Shown: positions 54,401 through 62,355, counted from the first letter of the stretch. The stretch: 64,000 bases of DNA from Pseudalkalibacillus sp052246725 (GCA_052246725.1 JBQQCL010000007.1); one strand, 5' to 3'. Numbers and translations: made by a program. Notes: a model not told the origin generated them from the sequence alone.

Positions 54401-54592
54401 ATGAAACCGAAACCCAACGTCAGTATTCACAAATACGGCGAGGTAACGTTAATAAAGACAATTTGCCTTAAGTGTGATCGCGAGTTTATCGACTTAACAC
54501 TGACGCAGTTATATTGCGACGAATGTGATGAATCCGCGTTAACTGATAAACCAGGGGAGTACCACATTATAGATTACAAGATATGGAGGTGA
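54401..54592 (+). CDS. Small zinc-ribbon protein
   Basis: 63 residues with two CxxC pairs (CLKCD and CDECD, about 26-46), a minimal zinc ribbon. ATG behind TAGGGGG. First of a tightly packed run of small genes. Role unknown; such proteins on phages often bind nucleic acid or modify host complexes. Confidence 0.65.
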   Translation: MKPKPNVSIHKYGEVTLIKTICLKCDREFIDLTLTQLYCDECDESALTDKPGEYHIIDYKIWR

Positions 54593-54596
54593 GAAC

Positions 54597-54890
54597 ATGC
54601 CCCGGAGAAATGAAAATACCAAGACCGAACGCGAAATTCAGCGCGAAGAAAATACGAATACAGCATATGACGACTCGCTGCCAGGATGGTTGCGATATTT
54701 AATCGAGAATAACCCGGACCTTTCGCATTTAAGAAGACCGCGTAAATATTGGCGTATGCCACCGATGAGGAGGGTTCACCATAAAAACCGCAGTAATTCG
54801 AATGAAAATAACCGAAATTACAGAGGGAAAAACCGTAATCATGAGCGTGGTTACCGATCAAGACAACAAACCCGTCGCCGAGCGGTATAA
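54597..54890 (+). CDS. Hypothetical basic protein
   Basis: 97 residues, ATG 7 nt after GGAGGTGAG. The first 60 residues contain an ordered-looking segment (LPGWLRYLIENNPDLSHLRRP). The rest is arginine- and asparagine-rich low complexity and overlaps the next gene by about 90 nt in another frame. A late frameshift or simple overlap may explain the odd tail. Not recognised. Confidence 0.5.
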   Translation: MPRRNENTKTEREIQREENTNTAYDDSLPGWLRYLIENNPDLSHLRRPRKYWRMPPMRRVHHKNRSNSNENNRNYRGKNRNHERGYRSRQQTRRRAV

Positions 54891-55029
54891 GACATATAGA
54901 CTACGTCCCGACGTTGCTCAAGAATTCGAGATAAGAAGTTTAATCGATGCTTGCCGCGATTTGTATGTAGACAACGTAATTGTCGAGGGCGTGGGCGACT
55001 GGAAATTAAATCCAAAGGAGAGATATTAG
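54802..55029 (+). CDS. Hypothetical protein, possibly starting at a non-ATG codon
   Basis: 75 residues from ATG 54802, with strand-helix pattern. No ribosome site precedes 54802, but GAGGAGGG (54768-54775) points to an in-frame ATA at 54781, which would give the N-terminal extension M-KTAVIR before MKITEITEGKTVI. It ends in TAGTG, overlapping the GTG start of the next gene. Function unknown. Confidence 0.55.
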   Translation: MKITEITEGKTVIMSVVTDQDNKPVAERYKTYRLRPDVAQEFEIRSLIDACRDLYVDNVIVEGVGDWKLNPKERY

Positions 55030-55895
55030 TGAGTTTAGAAAAAATCAAAAGTTCATTAGAAAAGGCTCATCAAATTAAAAATACATCGGCGAAATTCCTT
55101 CGTGAGCTGCAAAATCCGGTAAGAAGTGAGATTGCAAAAGCATCTACTGATCGCGACTTATCAGAGGAAGGACGTAAGAAGAAAGCGGACGAGATTCGCG
55201 AGCAAGCAGGCATCGAAATTATGGAACGACTCCATCTCAGAAAACAACAGTACACCGCGGAATTAGTAAAAGCGCAAAAGGCTGCCGACCGGATCGTCCA
55301 TGCACCAAAACCAAAGCCTGACGCTGAAACGTTACGTAGATTCGAAAAGTCATTTGGCAGTTTTAAAACGGAATTAATGCTCACGCCTCGTGCTGACGTT
55401 GCTCAGGATAAACTAAACGATTTCATCGCGACTATAAAGGATCCATATATCGCCGATAAAGTTGCGGCCGAGTTCAGCGACCTGGCATCGAACATACTCG
55501 GAGGCACAACCGGTGACGGGACCGCAAAGGCGAAGTTAGGTCTTGCGAAATCGTTCGAAGAATTACGTAATAAAAGCGAAAGTGATGAAATCAAGGAAGC
55601 AAGGGCGTTACTGGAATCTGCGGATAGTTCGTTGGCTGATCCGAAATTTTATCGTGCTGAATTATATCGCGAGGCAGCTCGTGAGATTATGCCGGTTGAA
55701 TACGTTGATTATCTTGACGATACAGACGCATTCTATCGTGAGTATGACGGTTTAAAACCTGCCGACTACGTGGATGAAGAACTGGAAAAAGAAAAGGAAA
55801 TCGAGAAGCACAATCGTCCGTTCGATGAAGGTAATGACAGGTTGCACGCGTTAAGTAAAAGCATTGACAAGCTACACAATCAATTAAAACAATAA
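55029..55895 (+). CDS. Coiled-coil hypothetical protein
   Basis: 288 residues from GTG 55029 (AAAGGAGA 7 nt upstream). Almost wholly helical and charged, rich in Glu, Lys, Ala and Asp, with a short glycine-rich hinge (NILGGTTGDGTAK, about 150-165). No membrane segment. The position ahead of the tape-measure gene and its composition would suit a scaffold- or assembly-type protein, but there is no family match that can be read by eye. Confidence 0.6.
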   Translation: MSLEKIKSSLEKAHQIKNTSAKFLRELQNPVRSEIAKASTDRDLSEEGRKKKADEIREQAGIEIMERLHLRKQQYTAELVKAQKAADRIVHAPKPKPDAETLRRFEKSFGSFKTELMLTPRADVAQDKLNDFIATIKDPYIADKVAAEFSDLASNILGGTTGDGTAKAKLGLAKSFEELRNKSESDEIKEARALLESADSSLADPKFYRAELYREAAREIMPVEYVDYLDDTDAFYREYDGLKPADYVDEELEKEKEIEKHNRPFDEGNDRLHALSKSIDKLHNQLKQ

Positions 55896-55918
55896 AAAAC
55901 TATTAGGGGGAATTTATT

Positions 55919-56596
55919 ATGAAATCAGTTCAAAAATTAGAAACTCAGGAAGCAAAGATTAATGAAAAGGTTGTTAGTCTCTTAAGTGAAAAAGAAGCGA
56001 AAGTCGCTGAAATTCAGGAACTTAAAAAGTCTTACAAAGGAATGCTTGTAGATGATGCAGTAAGTGACGCCAAGACATCACAAAAGTCTATTGACGTGGA
56101 AAAAACTAAAATCGAAAAAGCGGAAAAAGAATTATCTACGATTTTAGAGCGTATCGAAGCCCTACAGGATGCGTACAAAAAGAACCTTTCCGAATTATTG
56201 CCGGATGTTAAAAAGGAACGCGATGCTGCGGTCGGTAAAGCGCAAAAGGAAATGACGGCGATGTTTCGCGACCTTCGCCAATACAAAGCCGAATACTTGC
56301 TCGCGGTTAAGAAGATTAACGCGGTTTACCGAAAAGCGAAAGAAGCCGACGCAAAGTATCACGAATCCGGTCGTAAAATTGATCCGCAAATGAAAACGCA
56401 ATTCGTAAACCTGCCGACTTTGAATTTGTTTGCGAACAGCGACGGCGACGATAAGGTGATCGGTATCACTCAGGCCGAAGTTGACCGCGCAATCACGAGC
56501 GGTAGTGTTCCGTTATGGGTGCAACATTTCGAAGATACTGGCGAAGTGCTCGCATCTGACGCAGAGGTTCGCACAAGACAAGCGGAGGGTAAATAA
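55919..56596 (+). CDS. Coiled-coil hypothetical protein
   Basis: 225 residues; about 1-125 are heptad-rich helix (KLETQEAKINEKVVSLLSEKE), followed by a more globular C-terminal part with FVNLPTLNLF and VPLWVQHFEDTGEVLA. TAGGGGG before the ATG. Stop and the next ATG overlap. It may be a structural or assembly protein of the phage-like module. Confidence 0.6.
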   Translation: MKSVQKLETQEAKINEKVVSLLSEKEAKVAEIQELKKSYKGMLVDDAVSDAKTSQKSIDVEKTKIEKAEKELSTILERIEALQDAYKKNLSELLPDVKKERDAAVGKAQKEMTAMFRDLRQYKAEYLLAVKKINAVYRKAKEADAKYHESGRKIDPQMKTQFVNLPTLNLFANSDGDDKVIGITQAEVDRAITSGSVPLWVQHFEDTGEVLASDAEVRTRQAEGK

Positions 56597-56784
56597 TGTC
56601 CGACGCAATCGATAACCTCAAGAAAGGTTACGCGGAATCAGCGAAACAAACAAAGGAACGGAAGATCGCACCAGTGTCGGAGCAAGACGAAGTGACGTTA
56701 AATAACCCTTTGCGCATGATTGCGAAGGGATTCGAGGCAATGACGTCCGATGATGAGTCGAAAGGCTCGGAGGATGGTAAGTAA
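56596..56784 (+). CDS. Small hypothetical protein
   Basis: 62 residues; hydrophilic, acidic C-terminus, one short ordered stretch (LNNPLRMIAKGFEAM). The ATG overlaps the previous stop (TAATG), so translation is coupled. In tailed phages, small genes just before the tape measure encode tail assembly chaperones; by position this is a candidate, but no motif confirms it. Confidence 0.55.
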   Translation: MSDAIDNLKKGYAESAKQTKERKIAPVSEQDEVTLNNPLRMIAKGFEAMTSDDESKGSEDGK

Positions 56785-56848
56785 ACTCTCCTTTATTAAC
56801 GGGCGTACGCGCCCAATCTTTTAAAATTATTGAAAGGAATGATTATAA

Positions 56849-57049
56849 ATGGAAAAAGATTACGCATTCGAGCTAGGTTACGGATTACAACTGTTCGCGG
56901 AATTTGTGGAGCTCGCGGATAAAGGTGAATTAGAAGAGTGGGTCGAGAAGAATGGTAATGACTACTCTCTCCAAAAAATGATTTTAGTCTTTAATGCATT
57001 CGCAGGATTAGAACAAGTAAGTGAATTAATTCAACTGCCTCCTAAATAG
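56849..57049 (+). CDS. Small helical hypothetical protein
   Basis: 66 residues, acidic and helical (YGLQLFAEFVELADKGELEEWVEKNG). TTGAAAGGA precedes the ATG. A terminator overlaps its stop codon, so it ends a transcription unit. By position it could be a tail chaperone; unproven. Confidence 0.55.
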   Translation: MEKDYAFELGYGLQLFAEFVELADKGELEEWVEKNGNDYSLQKMILVFNAFAGLEQVSELIQLPPK

Positions 57050-57068
57050 GAGGCTTTTTTTTATTTTA
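57034..57068 (+). terminator. Terminator before the tape-measure gene
   Basis: GCCTCCTA / TAGGAGGC stem spanning the stop codon at 57047-57049, followed by TTTTTTTTATTTT. Transcripts of the tape-measure block need read-through or a promoter of their own. Confidence 0.85.
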
Positions 57069-57084
57069 TGGAGGAGGTAATTAA

Positions 57085-59667
57085 ATGACAGACGTGGGGA
57101 AAATACGTGCAACTTTGGAATTAAACGCTAAATCGTTCGAGGATTCCATGCGAAAAGCAAGAGACTCGATGGATAAAACGGGTAAAAATGCACAAAAGAC
57201 CAAAAAGAATATGACCGACTTACAAAAAGGGTTCGTAGGAGCAGGCGCGGCTATAGCTGGTGCCATTGCGTTGTCAGTACGTTCTGCGGTGCAATTCGAG
57301 CAGAAAATGGCGGATATAGCTTCGATTTCAAATCTTTCTTCGGACCAACTATCGCAACTATCCGACACTATCAAGGAACTGGCGGAGTCAAGCACCTTCG
57401 CAATTGGTGACGTATCATTGGCGGCAGAGGAATTAATCAAAGCGGGTCTATCGTTTGAGGACGTAATTGGAGGAGGATTGGCCGGCTCACTCGACCTGGC
57501 TGCCGCTGGATCGTTGTCGATGGCAGATGCCGCGATGGTTGCAAGTACCGCGCTAAACTCGTTTAAGAAAGACGGGCTCGAAATGAGCGACGTTGCAGAT
57601 ATATTGGCGGGCGGAGCCAATGCGAGCGCCACAAGCGTAATGGAGTTACAGCAAGGACTATCGCAAGTCTCAGCCGTTGCATCAAGCGCCGGGATGAATT
57701 TTCGTGATACTGTAACTAGTTTGTCACTATTTGCGAATGCAGGATTGCGTGGGAGTGACGCCGGGACCTCGTTAAAGACCATGCTACAAAATTTGACACC
57801 AAGTACTTCTGCCGCTTCCAAATTAATGAAAGAGCTCGGAATTATTACCGAAGAAGGCTCGAACCAGTTTTACGATGCGCAGGGTAACTTGAAAGGACTT
57901 GCGGAAATTACCGATGTACTTCGGGACTCATTAGACGAATTAAACCCGCAGGAAAGGGGCGCCGCACTTAAAGAAATGTTCGGAACTGACGCGGTTAGAG
58001 CTGCGAGTATTCTTTATTCGGAAGCTGCCGACGGAGTTACTAAAATGACCGACGCAATGTCAAAAGTGAGTGCCGCTGATACAGCCGCCAAAAAAATGAA
58101 CACCTTACGAGGATCGTTCGAGGAATTTTCTGGCGCCATGTCTACAATCTCTGTGCAGGTCGGGGAAGAATTCTTGCCTATCTTTAAAAAAATTGTGGAT
58201 CAGGGGACATCTATCGTCCGAGCGTTCGGTGACATAGATAGCGGGCTTGTCGCGACCGGTCTTAAAATGGGCGCAGCCGCAGCCGGAGTCGGCGTGCTAT
58301 TAACGTCACTCGTTAAGTTGCGGATAGGACTTACCGCGCTATATGCGTCACTCGGGCCAGGAGGTTGGATGATTGCTGGAATTAGTTTGCTATCGGGACT
58401 ATTCGTCGGACTTTACAGCGAAACCGAACGCATGACCGAAGTGAACTTGGACAACGCGAACGCACTCGCAAAACAACGTGAGGAGCTCGAGAAAAACACG
58501 GCTGAATTTGACCAGCTTGCGATTAAGAGTCAGTTAAGCAACGCGCAATTCGCCCGGTTCCTCGACATTCAAACGGAACTAGCGAATACAACCGCTCCTG
58601 ACAAGATTAAGGCGTTGCGCGAGGAGCAGGCGAAGTTATACGAAAAGTCCGGTCTGTCAAACGGTGAACTCGACCGCATGGCTCAGTTAAATAACGACCT
58701 TACGACAGCGGTCGGAACCGCGACCGATAAGATTACCGATCAAGGGAACCGCGTAATCGAGACTACCGACAAGATTAAGGAATACAACGAGAAATTAAAG
58801 GACGCTACATTGCGAGAATTAGAGTCCGAACGCTTTAAAGCAATCGCGAAGGAAAGAGATATTCGGGCTGACATTAATGATATGCAATCAAAGCTCGAGG
58901 AAGGGTTAAAGCGCGAGCAGGAACTTCGTGCGGAATTAAATAATTACGATGCGGCAGCAGTTGAAAAGCAAGCAGAAAAGATAAGAAAGCAGCTTGAAGG
59001 TACCGAGCTCAGTGGTATCCGTCGTATGACATTAGAACATGAGCTTAAGACACTAGAAGATCAGTGGTTCCAACTTAATGAAAATCTCGGTAAGGAAATA
59101 GATCAGAATGAAGAACAACGTGAGAAGATTAAGAAAAAGCAACAAGAGCTCGGTCTTAACGATGAGATATTAAAGAGAATGACCGACATTTATCTTGAAG
59201 ACGTTAATATAAACAACGCAAAAGGCGACGGGGTTCAGAAACTAGATCAACAGCTAAATAAACTTTACCAGCAACGCGATGCCTTAATCAACAACACTTC
59301 CGCTCAAGATAAACAAAATTCAGCATATAGAATCGCGCTAGATGAATTGGATTTTCAGATTTCAAAGCACGAACAGGTTAAAGATAAAATCAACTTTGCG
59401 ACCAATGCGCAAGGTCGTACGAATAGTGCTATTTCAGAAGGTTCAGAACGTGCTGCCGAAATGAACCGCAGACTAGGTGAAGACGTTGGTAAGGATGTCC
59501 GGTTTAAAGGAGACGGTCTTGCAACCGCGCAATCGATTCACGAGTGGCTAACGAAGCCGGCGCATAAGTCCGTCAGTATTTCCGAATCCGCCACGTATAG
59601 TGATGAAGAAATCGAGCAGGTAACCGCGTTAATGAACGATATATGGGAGGAGTTTAAATGTCATTAA
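57085..59667 (+). CDS. Phage tail tape-measure protein (TP901 type)
   Basis: 860 residues. The N-terminal 350 match the TP901-type tape measure: helical start (LNAKSFEDSMRKARDSMDKTGKN), glycine-rich hydrophobic stretch (about 50-70), and VQFEQKMADIAS, STALNSFKK, LSLFANAGLRGSDAGTSLKTML. A hydrophobic pair (about 385-455, with GWMIAGISLLSGLFVGLY) and a long charged coiled coil (470-800) follow. In siphophages this protein sets tail length; 860 residues would measure a tail of roughly 120-130 nm by the usual 1.5 A per residue rule. GGAGGAGG precedes the start. Confidence 0.9.
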   Translation: MTDVGKIRATLELNAKSFEDSMRKARDSMDKTGKNAQKTKKNMTDLQKGFVGAGAAIAGAIALSVRSAVQFEQKMADIASISNLSSDQLSQLSDTIKELAESSTFAIGDVSLAAEELIKAGLSFEDVIGGGLAGSLDLAAAGSLSMADAAMVASTALNSFKKDGLEMSDVADILAGGANASATSVMELQQGLSQVSAVASSAGMNFRDTVTSLSLFANAGLRGSDAGTSLKTMLQNLTPSTSAASKLMKELGIITEEGSNQFYDAQGNLKGLAEITDVLRDSLDELNPQERGAALKEMFGTDAVRAASILYSEAADGVTKMTDAMSKVSAADTAAKKMNTLRGSFEEFSGAMSTISVQVGEEFLPIFKKIVDQGTSIVRAFGDIDSGLVATGLKMGAAAAGVGVLLTSLVKLRIGLTALYASLGPGGWMIAGISLLSGLFVGLYSETERMTEVNLDNANALAKQREELEKNTAEFDQLAIKSQLSNAQFARFLDIQTELANTTAPDKIKALREEQAKLYEKSGLSNGELDRMAQLNNDLTTAVGTATDKITDQGNRVIETTDKIKEYNEKLKDATLRELESERFKAIAKERDIRADINDMQSKLEEGLKREQELRAELNNYDAAAVEKQAEKIRKQLEGTELSGIRRMTLEHELKTLEDQWFQLNENLGKEIDQNEEQREKIKKKQQELGLNDEILKRMTDIYLEDVNINNAKGDGVQKLDQQLNKLYQQRDALINNTSAQDKQNSAYRIALDELDFQISKHEQVKDKINFATNAQGRTNSAISEGSERAAEMNRRLGEDVGKDVRFKGDGLATAQSIHEWLTKPAHKSVSISESATYSDEEIEQVTALMNDIWEEFKCH

Positions 59668-60494
59668 TCACAGGGGTCGGTTATAGAGATCAGTTCGCGA
59701 TTATGTCAGGTGATTTTAATACCTTGACCGCAAAGTATTACATGAATAAGGACGGCATTATTGAGGATGAGGAAGCAAAGATATATCGGTGCAATGTAAA
59801 AAGTAATAAGGTTCATAAATTGACCGATTACGTTCTCTTCGCTACGACTGGATTAGCTGATTTATCCGCGATGATTGTAGAAGAGTTTAAGAAGAGATTA
59901 ACCGATGCAGATGACTTAGGTGTTTGTGCTGATGTATTCAGGGATATTATTTCAGACCTTAGAAAGTTAGCAGATAGCGGAGACGTATCTGCCGATGTTC
60001 GGTCGTCTTTAAAAGCACTTACACACCATACGTCTCTTCGTCTCACCTGTTCTCTTACAGGGTTTTACGAAAATGGAAGGACAGGGATTGTTACATTCGA
60101 AACTGACGAAGGACCTGACGCTGAGGTATTTGTTCCGGATCCTCCCGCTGATGAATATAAATTCGACGCAATATGTAGGGGAGTATCCAAAGCGACGGAA
60201 ATCGAGCATCCGTTTGACCTCGGACCGCATTACGAAGATTATACGTTTATAAACTTTCTGCGACGCGTTAATATGCTTCATACGTCCGTTTCGCTCGTAA
60301 ACCCTAAACTAGTCTCGCCTGAGTATAAGATATATATCCTCCGCAATAGAGGAGAAGACAAACCGGAATTTATCGAAATGGATATGGATTCAAACGACCA
60401 TTACCATGAGATAAGCGGCAGGGACTTGTCGGTATTAAAATGCTATTTAAACGACCGCGTGTGTGACGAGGTCTTAAACGTAGAGGAGGATTAA
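59658..60494 (+). CDS. Ntn-hydrolase-like protein resembling HslV/proteasome beta
   Basis: 278 residues; overlaps the tape-measure end by 10 nt. Residues 2-70 read like a proteasome-type beta subunit: SLITGV start, then FAIMSGDFN with Asp19, KIYRCNVKSNKVHKLTDYV, and the turn TTGLADLS (63-70). HslV has the parallel NVKKVRRL and GGTADA segments. Removal of Met1 would expose Ser2 as possible nucleophile in place of threonine. The C-terminal 150 residues are not recognised. Assignment is by pattern only; it could be an inactive fold. Confidence 0.5.
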   Translation: MSLITGVGYRDQFAIMSGDFNTLTAKYYMNKDGIIEDEEAKIYRCNVKSNKVHKLTDYVLFATTGLADLSAMIVEEFKKRLTDADDLGVCADVFRDIISDLRKLADSGDVSADVRSSLKALTHHTSLRLTCSLTGFYENGRTGIVTFETDEGPDAEVFVPDPPADEYKFDAICRGVSKATEIEHPFDLGPHYEDYTFINFLRRVNMLHTSVSLVNPKLVSPEYKIYILRNRGEDKPEFIEMDMDSNDHYHEISGRDLSVLKCYLNDRVCDEVLNVEED

Positions 60495-61037
60495 ATGCGA
60501 TCAATCGACGAAATCAAGACGCAAATCGAGCAGCTTAAACGCGACCATCCGTCGGAACCGCCTGCGCCATTTGTGCCGATTCCTCTATCGCTTCACATTC
60601 GGGAGCGTGTTGCGCCATTTAAGAAAATCGCGGTCAAGTACGCCAGCCTGCTAATGAATTCGGGCGAACTACAACCGATTGACGTCGGTAAACTAGCCGG
60701 GTACCGCGAGTATGGCGAATTATTGCACAGGTCGTTAGGTACGGGATCGATGGCGATAGGAACCGGCGTTCTCGGTATTATTTCGTCAATGGACCGGGTA
60801 AACGAGGCAATCGAAAACGAACGCGAATTAGATGCTGACGACATTGCATCGCGGATATATACGTTTATTCAGATAATGAACGTAAGCCTTGACGACACAT
60901 ACGATTATTCGGCGCAAAACTGGCGGGACATCATGACAGAACACCATGCGGAATATAAACGCCTCACGAGCGATGATGCATTTAATGCGGAGCTCGATAA
61001 GGTACGCGAAGAATATAAACGGGAGGTGGGAGAATGA
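60495..61037 (+). CDS. Hypothetical element protein
   Basis: 180 residues; helical, with a proline-rich patch (PSEPPAPFVPIPL, about 20-32) and a glycine-rich mid segment (GTGSMAIGTGVLGIISSMDRV). GTAGAGGAGG precedes the ATG and the end overlaps the next gene by 4 nt. No family recognised. Position between tail-type and TerS-like genes hints at a packaging or assembly role, which is only inference. Confidence 0.55.
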   Translation: MRSIDEIKTQIEQLKRDHPSEPPAPFVPIPLSLHIRERVAPFKKIAVKYASLLMNSGELQPIDVGKLAGYREYGELLHRSLGTGSMAIGTGVLGIISSMDRVNEAIENERELDADDIASRIYTFIQIMNVSLDDTYDYSAQNWRDIMTEHHAEYKRLTSDDAFNAELDKVREEYKREVGE

Positions 61038-61465
61038 CCACATTAGACGAATTAAAACGGGGACTGGACGATCGACAGCTTCTTGCCGCGCAATTACTTG
61101 TGAATAACGAGTTTGCCGGTAAAGAGCGCAGACACCAGGAAGATATTGCGGAAGAAATCGGAGTCAGTCGGCAGACATTGTGGGAATGGCGCAAGAAAGA
61201 CCAGCGATTCATTTCGTACATGTCCGCGTTGTCCGACATGACGCTCGACAGTCATCGGTCGCTTGCTGATGCGCAGCTTATTAAGCTAATCAAGGGAACG
61301 AGTAACAACGGGCTGGCATCGATCAAGGCGCTGGAACTGTTCTATAAGTTATCCGGCAGGCTTATTGATAAGCGCGAGGTTAAAGTCGACGACAATTACG
61401 TACCGCGTAAGAGTCGGGAAGAGGTTGCGCAGGAACTACGAGAACTCAACGACATGCTACAATAG
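61034..61465 (+). CDS. HTH protein resembling phage small terminase (phBC6A51 type)
   Basis: 143 residues. N-terminal homeodomain-like HTH (HQEDIAEEIGVSRQTLWEWRKKDQRFISYM, about 35-65) and a helical C-terminal part (AQLIKLIKGTSNNGLASIKALELFYKLSGRLIDKREV) match the phBC6A51-type HTH proteins often labelled small terminase subunits. These recognise pac DNA and recruit the large terminase. No TerL gene follows; the element ends 250 nt later. A satellite could use it to direct packaging by a helper phage. Confidence 0.7.
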   Translation: MTTLDELKRGLDDRQLLAAQLLVNNEFAGKERRHQEDIAEEIGVSRQTLWEWRKKDQRFISYMSALSDMTLDSHRSLADAQLIKLIKGTSNNGLASIKALELFYKLSGRLIDKREVKVDDNYVPRKSREEVAQELRELNDMLQ

Positions 61466-61473
61466 TTAATACG

Positions 61474-61508
61474 GGCGTCCTTACGGGGATGCTCGCCTTT
61501 TTTTTTGT
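61474..61508 (+). terminator. Terminator at the end of the element's gene run
   Basis: GGGCGTCC / GGATGCTC pairing (with mismatches) then GCCTTTTTTTTTG. The U-tract is strong even though the stem is imperfect. Confidence 0.7.
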
Positions 61509-61610
61509 GCTGAGACGACGATTGTAGCGCAATTAGAATCGTGTTAACGGGTAATAGGTCGTTTCGTTGCGAAATATCACTTGCAAATTATCGCTAATTG
61601 CCGTAAGATT

Positions 61611-61670
61611 AAACCGATAAACAATAACGGATATACCGATAAATATAGGACGAAGCATACCGATAAACAT
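61611..61670 (+). promoter_or_regulatory. Candidate integrase arm-type sites beside attR
   Basis: Three copies of ACCGATAAA followed by CA or TA (about 61613, 61634 and 61659) are spaced 21-25 bp apart. Related GCGATAAACAC lies beside attL at about 46085. Short repeated sites on both inner flanks of the att repeats are typical of arm sites bound by tyrosine integrases. The remainder of 61466-61718 has no gene. Confidence 0.55.
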
Positions 61671-61718
61671 AACGTTTAAACTTACGGAAAACCTATCGCT
61701 AAATCGCCGAAAAACCTT

Positions 61719-61851
61719 GCCGTGGGAACATCGACTCGATTTCGAATCTCTTCGGTTATACGGTGAGTATGTCCAAAGCGAAACCGACAAACAGTGAATT
61801 CATTGCAATGGTAGCTGATAAATTACGTATCGAGCATAAAGCTGGTTGAAA
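61719..61851 (+). repeat. attR: displaced native spo0A 3' end
   Basis: The right copy of the 126-bp repeat, continuing into the native spo0A end HKAG and stop (TGA, 61847-61849). It is a 43-codon fragment without its own start. Loss of the element by recombination between the repeats would restore this end to spo0A. Confidence 0.93.
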
Positions 61852-61916
61852 GAGCACTGAAATCATAAAAAATTGAGCCAGCTTGTCATCCGTTTTAATA
61901 CCCAGCACTAATACCA

Positions 61917-62045
61917 TAAAGGGACTGTCCAAAAAGAAAGTGTCAGACACCTCTTCACCACAACATTTTTGTATCCACGTTTTTTCTCAAAATGTTGTTA
62001 AGTTCGGAGAGACTCACACATTCTTTGGATAGCCCCCTTTTTATG
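61917..62045 (+). terminator. Long imperfect hairpin downstream of native spo0A
   Basis: AAAGGGACTGTCCAAA (61917 on) can pair with TTTGGATAGCCCCCTTT (about 62020-62037), followed by TTATG. Inside lies GTGTCAGACAC, a small palindrome. Probably the native spo0A terminator, now separated from the gene by the element. Confidence 0.5.
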
Positions 62046-62051
62046 CTTGCA

Positions 62052-62139
62052 TTTAAAGAAAATATAAATACTTTCTTCAATATAAGCGCAACTAAAGCTC
62101 AGCCTACGCCAAAGGCTTGTCTTTGCTGAGTTTTCTTTA
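62052..62139 (+). repeat. AT-rich MITE-like repeat
   Basis: TTTAAAGAAAATATAAATAC to GAGTTTTCTTTAG, a full-length copy outside the element on its right side. No gene is present between attR and 62152. Confidence 0.75.
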
Positions 62140-62151
62140 GAAAGAAGATGG

Positions 62152-62355
62152 TCAACGACAATTCTGATAGGCTGTATTTAAGTTTCGAATTCGTTGTACC
62201 AGCTCGGAGTTCTTGTTGATGTTATCATTTATGATTGTCGATACCATTGAGACATAGTAACTGTTCATCGCCTGTTGTTTAGAAAATACATCCTCATTAT
62301 GTTCTGCATATGTTTTAAAGTTTTCTTCAAAAAAAGCCACGCTAAACTGCTCCAT
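62152..62355 (-). CDS. Small hypothetical protein downstream of yqzF
   Basis: 67 residues, hydrophilic and helical, with a single cysteine near the end. Starts 2 nt after yqzF and shares its orientation, so likely cotranscribed. GGAGGAAAT precedes the ATG. Not recognised; conserved small genes in this place may be sporulation-related, which cannot be judged here. Confidence 0.6.
   Translation of the reverse strand: MEQFSVAFFEENFKTYAEHNEDVFSKQQAMNSYYVSMVSTIINDNINKNSELVQRIRNLNTAYQNCR

Larger units (their letters stand above)
45921..61844 (+). mobile_element. 15.8-kb integrated element in the 3' end of spo0A (phage-satellite-like)
   Basis: Direct repeats of 126 bp (45921-46046 and 61719-61844; one mismatch, T45931 versus C61729) bound a unit of 15,798 bp. 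It begins with a tyrosine recombinase gene next to attL. Two minus-strand blocks (recombinase, regulators) are followed by a long plus-strand run: small genes, a Rep-like protein with iteron-like repeats, coiled-coil proteins, tape measure, HslV-like protein and TerS-like HTH protein. Its CG-rich codons (TCG, GCG, CGA) differ from the backbone. The backbone repeat elements are absent from its interior. No capsid, portal, TerL, lysis or conjugation gene is visible. Confidence 0.92.

Noticed and set aside
46181..61465. Interpretation of the element as an integrative conjugative element
   Set aside because: No relaxase, coupling protein, VirB4-type ATPase or oriT-like nick region could be recognised; phage-type genes dominate.
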